From: Sphingobacteriia bacterium 24-36-13
Lineage (GTDB): Bacteria > Bacteroidota > Bacteroidia > Chitinophagales > Chitinophagaceae
Length of the DNA stretch: 64,000 bases
Reading direction: 5' to 3'
Assembly: GCA_002281875.1 (NCBI GenBank)
Contig: NCHN01000012.1
Coordinates: forward strand, 16,189-80,188
This document shows positions 55,141-64,000 of this stretch, in pieces. Position 1 is the first letter of the stretch. Each line of letters begins with the position of its first letter. Under the pieces are notes generated by a model. The model saw nothing but the letters and a program-made list of their open reading frames with translations, ran no database searches and was not told the DNA's origin. Made by a program: the position numbers and the translations under genes.

Positions 55141-56000
55141 CATCCATCTTTTTAACAACAACAGCCATGACAACCTTATCCGCATTTAAAAATTTTACCG
55201 ACGCATTAAAAGACCAAGGAACTATAATGCCGGTACTTTTTATTGGTCATGGCTCTCCTATGAATGGAATTGAAGATACTATATTTAGTCGTAACTGGAC
55301 GCAAATGGCCAAGGATATCCCAACGCCCAATGCAGTATTGGTTGTTTCTGCACATTGGTTAAGCAAGAGTACAAAAATTACTGCCATGGATTTTCCAAAG
55401 ACCATACATGATTTTGGTGGGTTTCCTCCTGAACTTTTTGCGGTTCAGTATCCGGCACCAGGTAACCCTATATTGGCAAAAGAAACAGCGGGTCTAATTC
55501 ATTCAACCCAAGTTGAACTAGACCATGATTGGGGCTTAGATCACGGTACATGGACAGTTGTAAGACATATGTATCCCCATGCAAATGTTCCAGTTCTACA
55601 ATTAAGTATAGATTATACCAAAGCTCCACAATGGCATTATGAACTAGCAAAAGAGATTCATGCACTTCGAAAAAAAGGGGTACTGATTATTGGCAGTGGT
55701 AATATGGTACATAATTTAAGAATGGTTGCTTGGGACAAATTAAATGAACCTGAATATGGGTATGATTGGACATTAACAATGAATGAAAAGTTTAAGCAGT
55801 TAATTTCTTCTCGAGATTATCAATCATTAATCAATTATGAATCATTAGGTACAGCAGCAAAATTGGCGATACCTACATCAGAACATTATTTACCCCTGTT
55901 ATATACGCTTGGTTTGAGTGATTCAAAAGATGCAATTTCATTTTTTAATGATAAGGCAGTAGGCGGTTCGCTTACAATGACGTCGGTGAAGATTGGATAG
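55119..56000 (+). CDS. DODA-type extradiol dioxygenase family protein (YgiD-like)
   Basis: This 293-residue protein has a hydrophobic N-terminus (MERSKFIASIFLTTTAMTTLSAF) and then the LigB-type catalytic fold: MPVLFIGHGSPMNGI with the first metal His, VVSAHWLSKSTKI, DHDWGLDHGTWTVVRHMYP and IIGSGNMVHNLR. These His residues fit the zinc/iron site of class III extradiol enzymes such as 4,5-DOPA dioxygenase. The physiological substrate is unknown. It is co-transcribed with the DsbA-like gene (overlap of 22 bases). Confidence 0.88.
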   Translation: MERSKFIASIFLTTTAMTTLSAFKNFTDALKDQGTIMPVLFIGHGSPMNGIEDTIFSRNWTQMAKDIPTPNAVLVVSAHWLSKSTKITAMDFPKTIHDFGGFPPELFAVQYPAPGNPILAKETAGLIHSTQVELDHDWGLDHGTWTVVRHMYPHANVPVLQLSIDYTKAPQWHYELAKEIHALRKKGVLIIGSGNMVHNLRMVAWDKLNEPEYGYDWTLTMNEKFKQLISSRDYQSLINYESLGTAAKLAIPTSEHYLPLLYTLGLSDSKDAISFFNDKAVGGSLTMTSVKIG

Positions 56001-56138
56001 TCTCAAGTTTGAGGGGCAATTCTATTATTTATTTATAGTGTGGCTATTATCAGAAGTAGTTTTCTTATAACATATTTATGTGATTTTATTGTCAGCTAAC
56101 AAAAGCTATTTTTGGGCAGTTTAATTTAATTGCTAAAA

Positions 56139-56831
56139 ATGGTGTACAAAAAATACCTTAATGAAATAGTAGTAGGAGGAATTTTCTTATCCTTAATTAT
56201 TACTACAATCATTTATGGAAATGCATTGGTTATATCTAATCCGTCAATAAGACTTTGGAATTGGAATAATTTGATGTTGATTTTACCACTAATCCCCTTA
56301 CTTTTTTTACAAGAGAAAGCATCATTGCCTACTATTGATGCAATCAACAAGAAAAAAAATGGATGGATGTCGACGTTAGGCGTAGGGATGATTTTTGGAG
56401 TTTTAGATTTGGTTGTAGTTAAAATCATCATGCATCCAGAACCTTACACTCAAATGCCCCCTTTTCTACAACCATTTCCATATAGTATTTTTTTGTATAG
56501 TTCAGGTGCGCTGGATGTAGAACTGTATTATCGGATGATTCCAACAACAATTTTTTTGTTAATTAATCAATTCTATTTTAAAGGAAAATATAGAAATAGG
56601 CTAATTGTTGCGCTAGCAATTATTACTAGTTTAGTAGAACCTATACAGCAGTTTCCTTCTGGAGCTTTATGGTTTGTTATTTATGCTACCATCAGCGGTA
56701 TCGCAATGAATGCTTGGCAGTTTAAGAGCTATATACAATATGGTTTTATAGCTTCATTAGCAGTAAGGCTGGGTCATTATTTAGTCTGGCATATCTTATT
56801 AGGTGTATTTGTCGAGTTTGTTGAACTCTAG
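56139..56831 (+). CDS. multi-pass membrane protein, possibly CPBP-like
   Basis: ATG 56139 gives 230 residues with about six hydrophobic helices. The segment DVELYYRMIPTTIFLL has E-xxx-R as in CPBP/Abi membrane proteases, and RLGHYLVWHILLGVF carries His residues, but the usual EE pair is not present. The protease assignment is therefore weak. No neighbouring gene suggests a role. A TTG codon three codons upstream is a less likely start. Confidence 0.65.
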   Translation: MVYKKYLNEIVVGGIFLSLIITTIIYGNALVISNPSIRLWNWNNLMLILPLIPLLFLQEKASLPTIDAINKKKNGWMSTLGVGMIFGVLDLVVVKIIMHPEPYTQMPPFLQPFPYSIFLYSSGALDVELYYRMIPTTIFLLINQFYFKGKYRNRLIVALAIITSLVEPIQQFPSGALWFVIYATISGIAMNAWQFKSYIQYGFIASLAVRLGHYLVWHILLGVFVEFVEL

Positions 56832-56868
56832 TTCAATGCTAAATAGTTTTATAAAAAATATTTGAGTG

Positions 56869-57393
56869 ATGAAAAGAAAACTTATTCTATATATTTCTAT
56901 GAGTTTAGATGGGTATATAGCTAAATTGAATGATGACCTTCAATTTTTAGAATTAGTTGAAAAAGAAGGAGAAGATTACGGGTATGAAAACTTTATTTCA
57001 ACAGTAGATACTATAATCATTGGCAGAAAAACCTTTGATTGGATTATTGGACAAGTTGACTTCCCTTATTCTGATAAGACAACTTATATTATATCACGAT
57101 CACCTAAATTGAAGAGTCAAGATAAAATATATTATAAGAATGATTTAATCAGCTTAGTTGTTAAATTAAAAGCCGAAGCAGGTAAAAATATATTTTGTGT
57201 TGGTGGAGCAGAAATTGTAAATACTCTTTTGGTTGAAAATCTTATTGATGAGATGATTATATCAATAATCCCTATAGTCTTAGGTGATGGAATAAAGTTG
57301 TTTAAAAGTGAAATTCCAGAGCAAAAACTAAATCTCTTATCAACGAAAAAATTTGATACGGGTTTGGTGCAACTTCATTATGAATGTATTTAA
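56869..57393 (+). CDS. dihydrofolate-reductase-like (RibD C-terminal fold) protein
   Basis: ATG 56869 gives 174 residues. MSLDGYIAKLNDD at the N-terminus, IIGRKTFDWIIG in the middle and VGGAEIVNTLLVENLIDEMIISIIPIVLGDGIKLF at the C-terminus are typical of the RibD_C/DHFR-like reductase family, which is mostly uncharacterised in Bacteroidota. It is NADPH-binding by family. A small ORF follows after 21 bases. Confidence 0.88.
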   Translation: MKRKLILYISMSLDGYIAKLNDDLQFLELVEKEGEDYGYENFISTVDTIIIGRKTFDWIIGQVDFPYSDKTTYIISRSPKLKSQDKIYYKNDLISLVVKLKAEAGKNIFCVGGAEIVNTLLVENLIDEMIISIIPIVLGDGIKLFKSEIPEQKLNLLSTKKFDTGLVQLHYECI

Positions 57394-57414
57394 GTTCAAT
57401 TAAAATTATTTTTG

Positions 57415-57627
57415 ATGGAAAGAAATGAATTTGCAACTGGTACTATACTTTGGCGTGGTAACTGGGTTGATAAAGGAAAGAGATATATGCCTTTTCAGAT
57501 TTATAAAAATGATCAACGTTACAATGGTTGGATTGAATTAACTGCAGACAAAGAAGCAGAAAAAATTATATTGCATCGTATGGCAATTAGTAAAGAAGCT
57601 GAGAAAGATATAAAAGCAGGAGAATAG
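57415..57627 (+). CDS. small conserved protein, function unknown
   Basis: Seventy residues from ATG 57415. The sequence GTILWRGNWVDKGKRYMPFQIYKNDQRYNGWIELTADKEAEKIILHRMAI looks like a compact beta-rich domain. It has no signal peptide and lies between the DHFR-like and GNAT genes with short spacing, so it is probably co-transcribed. I do not recognise the family. Confidence 0.55.
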   Translation: MERNEFATGTILWRGNWVDKGKRYMPFQIYKNDQRYNGWIELTADKEAEKIILHRMAISKEAEKDIKAGE

Positions 57628-57639
57628 TAATAAAAATAT

Positions 57640-58143
57640 ATGATAAATACAAAAAGACTAAATATAATGCCCCTTACATATAGTCAACTCGTTAAGTATG
57701 CTAAATGCGATAACTCCTTAGAAAAAGAATTGAATTTAAATCCAAATTCTCGAACAATTTCTGATGAGTTAAAAGAAGCTTTAGATAATACTATTCTTCC
57801 AAATGTTGCTGATAAAGCCCAAAACTATTTATTCTCTACACTTTGGACAGCAATTTCGATAGCCGACAATTCAATGGTGGGAGATTTATGTATAGTTGGC
57901 CAACCCAACCAATTAGGAGAAATTGAAATTGGATACGGAACTTATGATGAATATCAAGGGAAAGGATATATGACAGAAATGGTAGGAGGAATAATTGAAT
58001 GGGCAAAGACGCAATCATTAGTTAAATCAATTATTGCTTCTACAGAGAAATCTAATTTAGCTTCATATAAAGTACTTGAGAAAAATAATTTCATTCAAGT
58101 TAGTGAAACTCCGGATTTGTATAATTGGAAATTAGGGCTTTAA
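57640..58143 (+). CDS. GNAT-family acetyltransferase (RimJ/RimL type)
   Basis: This 167-residue protein has the RimJ-like pattern: NTKRLNIMPLTYSQL at the start, GEIEIGYGTYDEYQGKGYMTEMV (acetyl-CoA loop, Q-GKGYMTE), and STEKSNLASYKVLEKNNFIQV near the C-terminus. It would transfer an acetyl group to an unknown amine. It ends a small run of three genes; 193 bases separate it from the next gene. Confidence 0.9.
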   Translation: MINTKRLNIMPLTYSQLVKYAKCDNSLEKELNLNPNSRTISDELKEALDNTILPNVADKAQNYLFSTLWTAISIADNSMVGDLCIVGQPNQLGEIEIGYGTYDEYQGKGYMTEMVGGIIEWAKTQSLVKSIIASTEKSNLASYKVLEKNNFIQVSETPDLYNWKLGL

Positions 58144-58336
58144 ATTAACGATTTGTTTATCTTTTTTCTTTCTTTAAAATATACAATATTACAAAGCAAA
58201 GTTGCATATTTTAGTTAAGTTAAAATAATATAACTTAAATTAAGATATAGGGAAACCTAAAACCTTACATCAATTTATCCTGTAAAGGTAAATGAGATGA
58301 AAATCAAGTTAGAACAAATCAATCAAAAGTAATTGG

Positions 58337-59458
58337 ATGCAAACTAATTTCTATGGATTCGTTATTTGCATATGGGTATTTTTTTTAAGTTGTAACAGTA
58401 GTAATCTAGATTCAAATACTGTTCAGCAAAAAGATACAGCCCATGCTTGTATTCAAGTGCCTCAACGATTTGGAGCTTCAACCAATTCAACCATTAAATT
58501 TGGCGGAGATAGTTCTTATGAGAATATGGCATTGATTCCAGGAGGAAGTTTTGAAATGGGCGGAGACAATGATCAAGCTGCAGAAGATGAATATCCTAAA
58601 CACAAAGTAACTGTTGCACCATTTTATATGGATGTAACAGAAGTTACCAATGCGCAATTTCAAAAATTTGTGGAAGCTACTAGATATATTACAACTGCAG
58701 AGCGTAAACCTATTTGGGAAGAGTTAAAAAAAACAGTACCTCCAGGTACTCCTAAACCAGCAGATAGTTTATTAGTAGCTGCTTCATTGGTTTTTAAACA
58801 AAGTACAGGTCCAGTTAATTTAAATGACTATAATCAATGGTGGAGTTGGGTTACAGGAGCCAATTGGAAACAACCACAAGGACCAGGAAGCTCAATTAAA
58901 GGGAAAGAAAATTATCCTGTTGTGCATGTTAGTTGGGATGATGCAATGGCATATTGTAAATGGGCAGGGAAAAGGTTACCTACAGAAGCAGAGTGGGAAT
59001 TTGCAGCAAGAGGTGGGCGCATCAATCAAATTTATCCTTGGGGTAATGAAGGGGTTAATCAAGGAAAGCCTAAAACAAATAGTTGGGAAGGAAATTTTCC
59101 CTATTACAATGAGCAGAAAGATGGGTATCTAAAATATGCCCCAGTGAAAATGTTTAGATGTAATAATTATGGCTTATTTGATATGGCAGGTAATGTATGG
59201 GAATGGTGTAGTGATTGGTATCATCATGATTATTATAAGACCCTTGCAAAAACCAATAGCCTTAATCCTTCAGGGCCAAATAAAAGTTATGACCCACAAG
59301 ACCCATATACACCAAAAAGAGTGTTACGTGGTGGAAGCTTTTTGTGTAATGACGCTTACTGTAGTGGCTATCGTGTGGCAAGAAGAATGAAGAGCAGCCC
59401 TGATACTGGATTAGAACATACTGGTTTTAGGTGTGTTCGTGATGCAGCAAAGCCTTAA
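58337..59458 (+). CDS. lipoprotein formylglycine-generating enzyme (SUMF1/FGE family)
   Basis: This 373-residue protein starts with a lipoprotein signal (ICIWVFFLSCN, lipobox LSC) and continues with the FGE-sulfatase domain: MALIPGGSFEMGGDND, DVTEVTNAQFQKFVEAT, PVVHVSWDDAMAYCKWAGKRLPTEAEWEFAARGG and NVWEWCSDWY. The C-terminal CNDAYC places cysteines at about 337 and 342, the same spacing as the catalytic pair of human SUMF1, so it may be active. It lies 12 bases before a Cys-type sulfatase gene, the expected substrate. Export of an FGE is unusual. Confidence 0.88.
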   Translation: MQTNFYGFVICIWVFFLSCNSSNLDSNTVQQKDTAHACIQVPQRFGASTNSTIKFGGDSSYENMALIPGGSFEMGGDNDQAAEDEYPKHKVTVAPFYMDVTEVTNAQFQKFVEATRYITTAERKPIWEELKKTVPPGTPKPADSLLVAASLVFKQSTGPVNLNDYNQWWSWVTGANWKQPQGPGSSIKGKENYPVVHVSWDDAMAYCKWAGKRLPTEAEWEFAARGGRINQIYPWGNEGVNQGKPKTNSWEGNFPYYNEQKDGYLKYAPVKMFRCNNYGLFDMAGNVWEWCSDWYHHDYYKTLAKTNSLNPSGPNKSYDPQDPYTPKRVLRGGSFLCNDAYCSGYRVARRMKSSPDTGLEHTGFRCVRDAAKP

Positions 59459-59470
59459 ATTTAATTTTAA

Positions 59471-60868
59471 ATGATGAAACGAGCGCTTCAAATAGTATTA
59501 ACCATTTATTTCTTAATTCTGTTTTGCTTTCAAATAAATGCTCAGAATAAAAACCCCAATATTATTTTTATTTTAGCAGATGATTTGGGTTATGGCGATT
59601 TGGGTTGTTATGGTTCTACACAAATTAGTACGCCTAATATAGATGCGCTCGCAAGATCTGGAACAAAATTTACACAGTTTTATGCTGGGAGTACTGTTTG
59701 TGCGCCCTCAAGGGCATCGTTAATGACTGGTTTGCATACTGGCCATGTATCCATCAGAGGGAATGGCGAAGTTCCCTTAGCTGCTACTGATAGCATACTT
59801 CCTCAATACTTGCACCAAGCAGGTTATAAAAATGGATTAGTAGGTAAATGGGGATTAGGGCAGTCTGGAACTACCGGCGTACCTGAGAAAAAAGGATGGG
59901 ATTTCTTTGCAGGATTATTACATCATGTTGAGGGCCATTTTCAGAAACCCGATTCTGCATGGAAATTATTGAATGGGACCAGTACTCGAATAAAAATTCC
60001 CGAAGATCAATACAGCAATGAATGGTTTACGAGTCAGGCAAAAACATTTATTCAAGCGCAACAATCCAATCCCTTTTTTTTATACCTGGCATATACATTG
60101 CCACATGCCGAACTAGTAGTGCCAAAAGCAGCCATGCTGCCTTATTTAACAGAAGATGGTGCGAGTAGGTTTGGGCAAGAAAAAGGGCATCCGACAGGAC
60201 AACATTATGGGGCACAAGCTTATCCGAAAGCAGCCTATGCCGCAATGGTATCTCAGATGGATGAATACATCGGACAAATTGTTGCTTATTTAAAAGAACA
60301 AAAATTATACGATAATACTATTATCGTTTTTACAAGCGATAATGGCACACATAAAGAGGGTGGTAGAACGAATCAGGATATTCAATTTTTTAATAGCAGT
60401 GGTGGATTAAGAGGAGCAAAAAGAGATTTATATGAAGGTGGTATAAGGGTTCCTTTTATTGTAAGTTGGAAAGGAAAAATAAAGCCAGCTACTACCAATC
60501 AGCATATTGGAGCGTTATGGGATATACTTCCCACATTCAATGAAATTGCAGGGGTTACTGCAACTCCACAAACCGATGGTATTTCAATGGTTAAAGCATT
60601 AAAAGGTAAAAAGCAATTGTTGCACAATTCATTGTATTGGGAGTTTTATGAAGGAGGATTTAAGCAAGCCATCTTACAGAATAATTGGAAAGCCATACGA
60701 TTTTATAAAGGTACTACCCCAATTAGAACAGAATTATATGACCTAGCAACTGATAGAAACGAAACCATTGATATTGCAGCACAAAACGAGCAACAAGTAA
60801 AATTGATGGAAGCTTTGATGAACAAAGAAAGAACTACATCAAGCAATCCCTTATTTCAAATTAAGTAA
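59471..60868 (+). CDS. arylsulfatase, formylglycine (Cys) type
   Basis: This 465-residue protein has an N-terminal signal peptide (LTIYFLILFCFQINAQ) followed by the sulfatase core: NIIFILADDLGYGDLG (metal Asp pair), the signature C77-A-P-S-R inside STVCAPSRASLMTG, GKWGLG, and DNGTHKEGG. Cys77 must be converted to formylglycine, for which the gene upstream is the candidate. It stands directly before galK (3 bases between), which suggests that its substrate is sulfated galactose or galactan. Either ATG (59471 or 59474) may be used. Confidence 0.93.
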   Translation: MMKRALQIVLTIYFLILFCFQINAQNKNPNIIFILADDLGYGDLGCYGSTQISTPNIDALARSGTKFTQFYAGSTVCAPSRASLMTGLHTGHVSIRGNGEVPLAATDSILPQYLHQAGYKNGLVGKWGLGQSGTTGVPEKKGWDFFAGLLHHVEGHFQKPDSAWKLLNGTSTRIKIPEDQYSNEWFTSQAKTFIQAQQSNPFFLYLAYTLPHAELVVPKAAMLPYLTEDGASRFGQEKGHPTGQHYGAQAYPKAAYAAMVSQMDEYIGQIVAYLKEQKLYDNTIIVFTSDNGTHKEGGRTNQDIQFFNSSGGLRGAKRDLYEGGIRVPFIVSWKGKIKPATTNQHIGALWDILPTFNEIAGVTATPQTDGISMVKALKGKKQLLHNSLYWEFYEGGFKQAILQNNWKAIRFYKGTTPIRTELYDLATDRNETIDIAAQNEQQVKLMEALMNKERTTSSNPLFQIK

Positions 60869-60871
60869 GCC

Positions 60872-62023
60872 ATGAAAACCCAATTAGCCCAATATTTTTT
60901 TGAGCAATACCATCATCAACCTACTGTAATTGTTCGATCTCCAGGCAGAGTAAATATTATTGGTGAGCATGCCGATTACAACAATGGTTTTGTATTGCCA
61001 GCCGCAATTGATAAAGCAGCTTATTTAGCGGTTTCATTAAGAGATGATCAAGAAATTCATTTGACTGCTTTAGATTTAAATGAAAAATTTTCTACTACAG
61101 TTGATGAACTAAAACCAATAGGAGACGTAAGTTGGCCTAATTATATTTTAGGTAGTGCAGCTCAGTTCTTGAAACATGGTATTCAATTGCCTGGCTTTAA
61201 TGCAGTCTTAACAAGCAATGTTCCCATCGGGGCAGGTCTGTCATCTTCTGCTGCAGTTGAGTGCGCAACTGTTTTTGCATTGAATCATTTATTGAAAACC
61301 AATATTGAGCGTGTGGCGATGGTTGCAATGGCACAGAAAGCCGAGCATGAATATGCTGGCGTAATGTGCGGAATCATGGATCAATTTGCATCAATGATGG
61401 GTAAGGCAAATCAAGTAATAAAATTAGACTGTCGATCACTCGAATATGAGTATGTTCCCTTCAAATTGGATGGGATAAAAATTTTGTTATTAAACACCAA
61501 TGTAAAACATTCATTGGCGTCTTCTGAATACAATACGCGACGTTTAGAATGCATGCAGGCGGTAGAAATGATTCAAGCCTATCATCCGGAAGTACAATCA
61601 TTAAGAGATGCAACTGTAGAAATGCTTGATCAATATGTATTACCATTTAACGATTTAGTGTACCAACGCAGTCGATTTGTGGTAGACGAAATGGAACGCT
61701 TGAACCAGGCTTGTCAATTTTTGCAAGACGATAATATACCAGCACTGGGTAATTGTATGTTTAAAACCCATGATGGATTGAGTAGACAATACGAAGTAAG
61801 TTGTAAAGAATTAGACTACTTAGTAGATTTTGTGAGATCTCGAAAAGAAGTCATTGGTGCTAGAATGATGGGTGGCGGGTTTGGAGGCTGTACCATCAAC
61901 TTGGTACAAGAAGACAAAATTGAATCCTTGATCAATAGTATTAAACCAGCTTATGAAGAAGCAATGGGATTGCCATTGGATTATTATATAGCAACCATAC
62001 AGAACGGTACAGAAATAATTTAA
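60872..62023 (+). CDS. galK: galactokinase
   Basis: This 383-residue GHMP kinase converts galactose to galactose-1-phosphate. The signatures RSPGRVNIIGEHADYNNGFVLP (substrate site), VPIGAGLSSSAAVE (ATP loop) and RMMGGGFGGCTINLV (third GHMP motif) are all present. It follows the sulfatase gene after three bases and is followed by galT after two. This is the first Leloir step of the operon. Confidence 0.97.
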   Translation: MKTQLAQYFFEQYHHQPTVIVRSPGRVNIIGEHADYNNGFVLPAAIDKAAYLAVSLRDDQEIHLTALDLNEKFSTTVDELKPIGDVSWPNYILGSAAQFLKHGIQLPGFNAVLTSNVPIGAGLSSSAAVECATVFALNHLLKTNIERVAMVAMAQKAEHEYAGVMCGIMDQFASMMGKANQVIKLDCRSLEYEYVPFKLDGIKILLLNTNVKHSLASSEYNTRRLECMQAVEMIQAYHPEVQSLRDATVEMLDQYVLPFNDLVYQRSRFVVDEMERLNQACQFLQDDNIPALGNCMFKTHDGLSRQYEVSCKELDYLVDFVRSRKEVIGARMMGGGFGGCTINLVQEDKIESLINSIKPAYEEAMGLPLDYYIATIQNGTEII

Positions 62024-62025
62024 TT

Positions 62026-63069
62026 ATGTTTAGCAGTATAGAACATCCGCATACTAGATTGAATATTTTGACAGGAGAATGGGTCTTGGTTTCTCCTCAT
62101 AGAATGAAAAGACCATGGCAAGGAAAAGTTGAAACAGTTCCTACTACTCAACCAGTAGCTTACGATGAAAACTGTAATTTATGCCCAAGTAATAAAAGAG
62201 CAGATGGAACTATTAATCCCGAATATTCCAACCCTTTTGTGTTTACAAATGACTTCTCTGCCCTATTGCCTTCCACCCCAGAAGGTGGGGAAAATATCAA
62301 TGATCTATTAGTGAGTAAGAGTGAGACGGGTATTTGTAAGGTAATCTGTTTTTCTCCCAATCATAGCTTAACGCTGCCGCTAATGAGTGAAGAAGACATT
62401 CAGAAAGTAATCCAACTTTGGAAGGACGAATTCATATTGCTAGCTGAAAATCAATCAATCAAGTATATTCAAATATTTGAAAATAAAGGCGAGATCATGG
62501 GTTGCAGCAATCCGCATCCCCATGGCCAAATTTGGGCATCCTCTTCAATTCCGGTTGAGTTGTTTAAAGAAACCGAACAACAAGAAAAATATTTTCTGCA
62601 ACACCAGCAAACTTTATTGAGTGCTTATTTAGACATAGAATTACAAAAGAAAGAACGCATTGTAGTAGAAAATGAACACTTTGTTGCATTGGTTCCTTAT
62701 TGGGCTGTTTGGCCTTATGAAACGATGATTGTATCAAAAAGACCCATTCAACAAATTACTCAATTTACAGCAGCCGAAGATGCGGCTTTCGCTTCTATCC
62801 TAAAAGCGCTCACTATTAAATACGATAATCTTTTTGAGGTTTCTTTTCCTTATTCAGCTGGGATGCACCAGATGCCAGTGAATGATCAAGACTATAAGGG
62901 TTGGCATTGGCATATGCATTTTTATCCTCCATTACTCAGAAGTGCAACAGTTAAAAAGTTTATGGTTGGTTACGAAATGTTGGCAAATCCTCAAAGAGAT
63001 ATTACACCAGAACAAGTGGCAAAAACGTTGAAAGGATTACCAACCATACATTATTCAGTTAATAAATAA
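62026..63069 (+). CDS. galT: galactose-1-phosphate uridylyltransferase
   Basis: This 347-residue enzyme has active-site HPHGQIW in SNPHPHGQIWASSSIP (nucleophilic His in HxH) and the conserved end WHWHMHFYPPLLRS. Zinc-ligand cysteines are at NLCPSNKRADG. It carries out the second Leloir step, using UDP-glucose. The gene order FGE-sulfatase-galK-galT makes one operon. Confidence 0.97.
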   Translation: MFSSIEHPHTRLNILTGEWVLVSPHRMKRPWQGKVETVPTTQPVAYDENCNLCPSNKRADGTINPEYSNPFVFTNDFSALLPSTPEGGENINDLLVSKSETGICKVICFSPNHSLTLPLMSEEDIQKVIQLWKDEFILLAENQSIKYIQIFENKGEIMGCSNPHPHGQIWASSSIPVELFKETEQQEKYFLQHQQTLLSAYLDIELQKKERIVVENEHFVALVPYWAVWPYETMIVSKRPIQQITQFTAAEDAAFASILKALTIKYDNLFEVSFPYSAGMHQMPVNDQDYKGWHWHMHFYPPLLRSATVKKFMVGYEMLANPQRDITPEQVAKTLKGLPTIHYSVNK

Positions 63070-63098
63070 TAACATTTGATTTATTAGGTAGCAAGTTC

Positions 63099-64000
63099 TT
63101 ATGAAGGAGAAAGGGTGAAACTTAAAGTCAAGCCCTTATCGGTATCAGATTCAGCAAAAATATTTCCACCATGTTTATCTATGATTCTTTTTACAATGGC
63201 TAATCCTAAACCATTTCCTTCAAATTTGCTATGATAGCGTTTGAATGGAGTAAACAAGGTTTTCATTTGCTCTTCGTTTAAACCAACACCATTGTCTTTA
63301 ACGAAATAATAAGTTTGTCCCTCTTTTGTATAGGAACCTATTTCTATTTCTGGCACTGTTTTTTTAGAAGAATATTTAAATGCGTTCGATATTAAATTAT
63401 TGAATAACTGTTTAACTGCGCCCTCATTTGCTTTTGCGTCTGGTAAGTTTTGAATGCTTAATTGACCTGTGAAATTGGGTGGTAATTGTTGTTTACAGAT
63501 ATCCTGTACAATTTCATTAATATTTACATTTGATTTTTCTAATGCTTGTGTGCCTAATCTTGAAAATGCCAATAAATCTTGGGTCAATGTTTTCATGCTT
63601 ACAATGGTTGTTCTAACCATTTGAAGGAATTCTTTATTTTCTTCATTTAAGCTATTAGGGTCTACTAAATCTACAACGGTCAATATTTTATTAATGGGAG
63701 AGTTTAAGTCGTGGGCAGCAATGGATGAGAAAGCTTTAATATCTTCTATTTTTCTTATTTCATCTGTAATATCAGTGATACTAACTACATAGGCATCGCT
63801 TGCTCCTTTTTCATTAAAAAGTGCATTTGATTTTATATCTATAATTATTTTTTCCCCATCTTTTCGAATCACTTCTGTTTGATAATCTTCTTGAATACCT
63901 TGTTTTCTATTTTTTAGTCTTTCCAAAAAGACAGCCCTTTTTTCAATTGGGATAATCATTTCAACAACCACACTACCAACTAATTCTTCTTCCGAATAAC
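63099..64000 (-). CDS. PAS-domain sensor histidine kinase, C-terminal part
   Basis: The frame is open past the last base of the window, so the N-terminus is missing. The GTG at 63969-63971 is not a real start: YSEEELVGSVVVEM continues upstream. PAS/PAC remnants (QEDYQTEVIRKDGEKIIIDI) are followed by HisKA with the phospho-acceptor in SIAAHDLNSPINKI. HATPase follows with NNLISNAFKYSS (N box), VKDNGVGL (G1) and GNGLGLAIVKRIIDKHGG (G2). The gene is convergent with galT. No response regulator is visible here. Confidence 0.92.
   Translation of the reverse strand, partial: YSEEELVGSVVVEMIIPIEKRAVFLERLKNRKQGIQEDYQTEVIRKDGEKIIIDIKSNALFNEKGASDAYVVSITDITDEIRKIEDIKAFSSIAAHDLNSPINKILTVVDLVDPNSLNEENKEFLQMVRTTIVSMKTLTQDLLAFSRLGTQALEKSNVNINEIVQDICKQQLPPNFTGQLSIQNLPDAKANEGAVKQLFNNLISNAFKYSSKKTVPEIEIGSYTKEGQTYYFVKDNGVGLNEEQMKTLFTPFKRYHSKFEGNGLGLAIVKRIIDKHGGNIFAESDTDKGLTLSFTLSPS

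Overview
The window is from a Bacteroidota chromosome, most likely a Chitinophagaceae-type gliding/soil or freshwater lineage. The evidence is the 11-12 gene nuo operon with a short NuoG, an ExbB-ExbD-ExbD-TonB-TonB cluster whose TonB N-termini have the Bacteroidota pattern, promoters of the TAnnTTTG type, the near absence of Shine-Dalgarno sequences, and a DUF5117-type zinc metalloprotease. The species cannot be named from the sequence alone.

Left chromosomal block (1-22224). Respiratory complex I runs nuoC(partial)-D-E-F-G-H-I-J-K-L-M-N on the + strand, followed by a lone MacB/FtsX-type permease. Two minus-strand envelope genes follow (a carboxypeptidase-regulatory-like protein and a large secreted metalloprotease). 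Then comes a TonB energy-transduction operon with a duplicated tonB, and mnmE (trmE).

Genomic island (22225-53464, about 31.2 kb). The last 18 bases of mnmE (TTCTGTATTGGAAAGTAA) recur imperfectly (15/18) at 53447-53464. This is the same gene end and nearly the same core sequence used by Salmonella genomic island 1. The left end has a cluster of TTGTTGCCCA repeats, a zinc-ribbon/HTH (excisionase-like) gene, a tyrosine integrase, an unknown protein, a second HTH and a BT4734/VirE-N plus DUF3987 protein. No relaxase or type IV secretion gene is visible.

Defence cassette (27819-49723, about 22 kb, all + strand, nearly without gaps). An XRE regulator is followed by hsdM - Septu-like ATPase (ptuA) - HNH nuclease (ptuB) - hsdS - PHP/AAA (TrlF-like) - hsdR - rhuM - long prokaryotic Argonaute - kinase/UPF1-like helicase (Mokosh MkoA-like) - PLD nuclease (MkoB-like) - PD-(D/E)XK nuclease - SF2 helicase. 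A type I restriction locus therefore carries a Septu-like pair and a PHP-ATPase inside it. Behind it follow an Argonaute with an apparently incomplete catalytic tetrad, a Mokosh type I pair and an unnamed nuclease/helicase pair. The Argonaute ORF directly abuts rhuM, so the whole stretch may be co-transcribed. The most likely undescribed system is either the nuclease/helicase pair at 47248-49723 or the Argonaute working with one of its neighbours.

Right end of the island (49724-53464). A 1.4-kb non-coding, C-rich/G-poor stretch contains long imperfect palindromes. Two of these share identical 25-base arms with the same mismatches and flank a small ORF. They are followed by an oppositely oriented gene with its own promoter and terminator, and a 62-aa ORF.

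Right chromosomal block (53465-64000). A Crp/Fnr regulator with an FNR-like recognition helix sits before a perfect TTGAT-N4-ATCAA site upstream of a DsbA-like/DODA-dioxygenase pair. Small enzymes follow (DHFR-like, GNAT). A tight operon then encodes a lipoprotein formylglycine-generating enzyme, an arylsulfatase, galactokinase and galactose-1-phosphate uridylyltransferase, which suggests use of sulfated galactose. The 3' part of a PAS histidine kinase closes the window on the minus strand.
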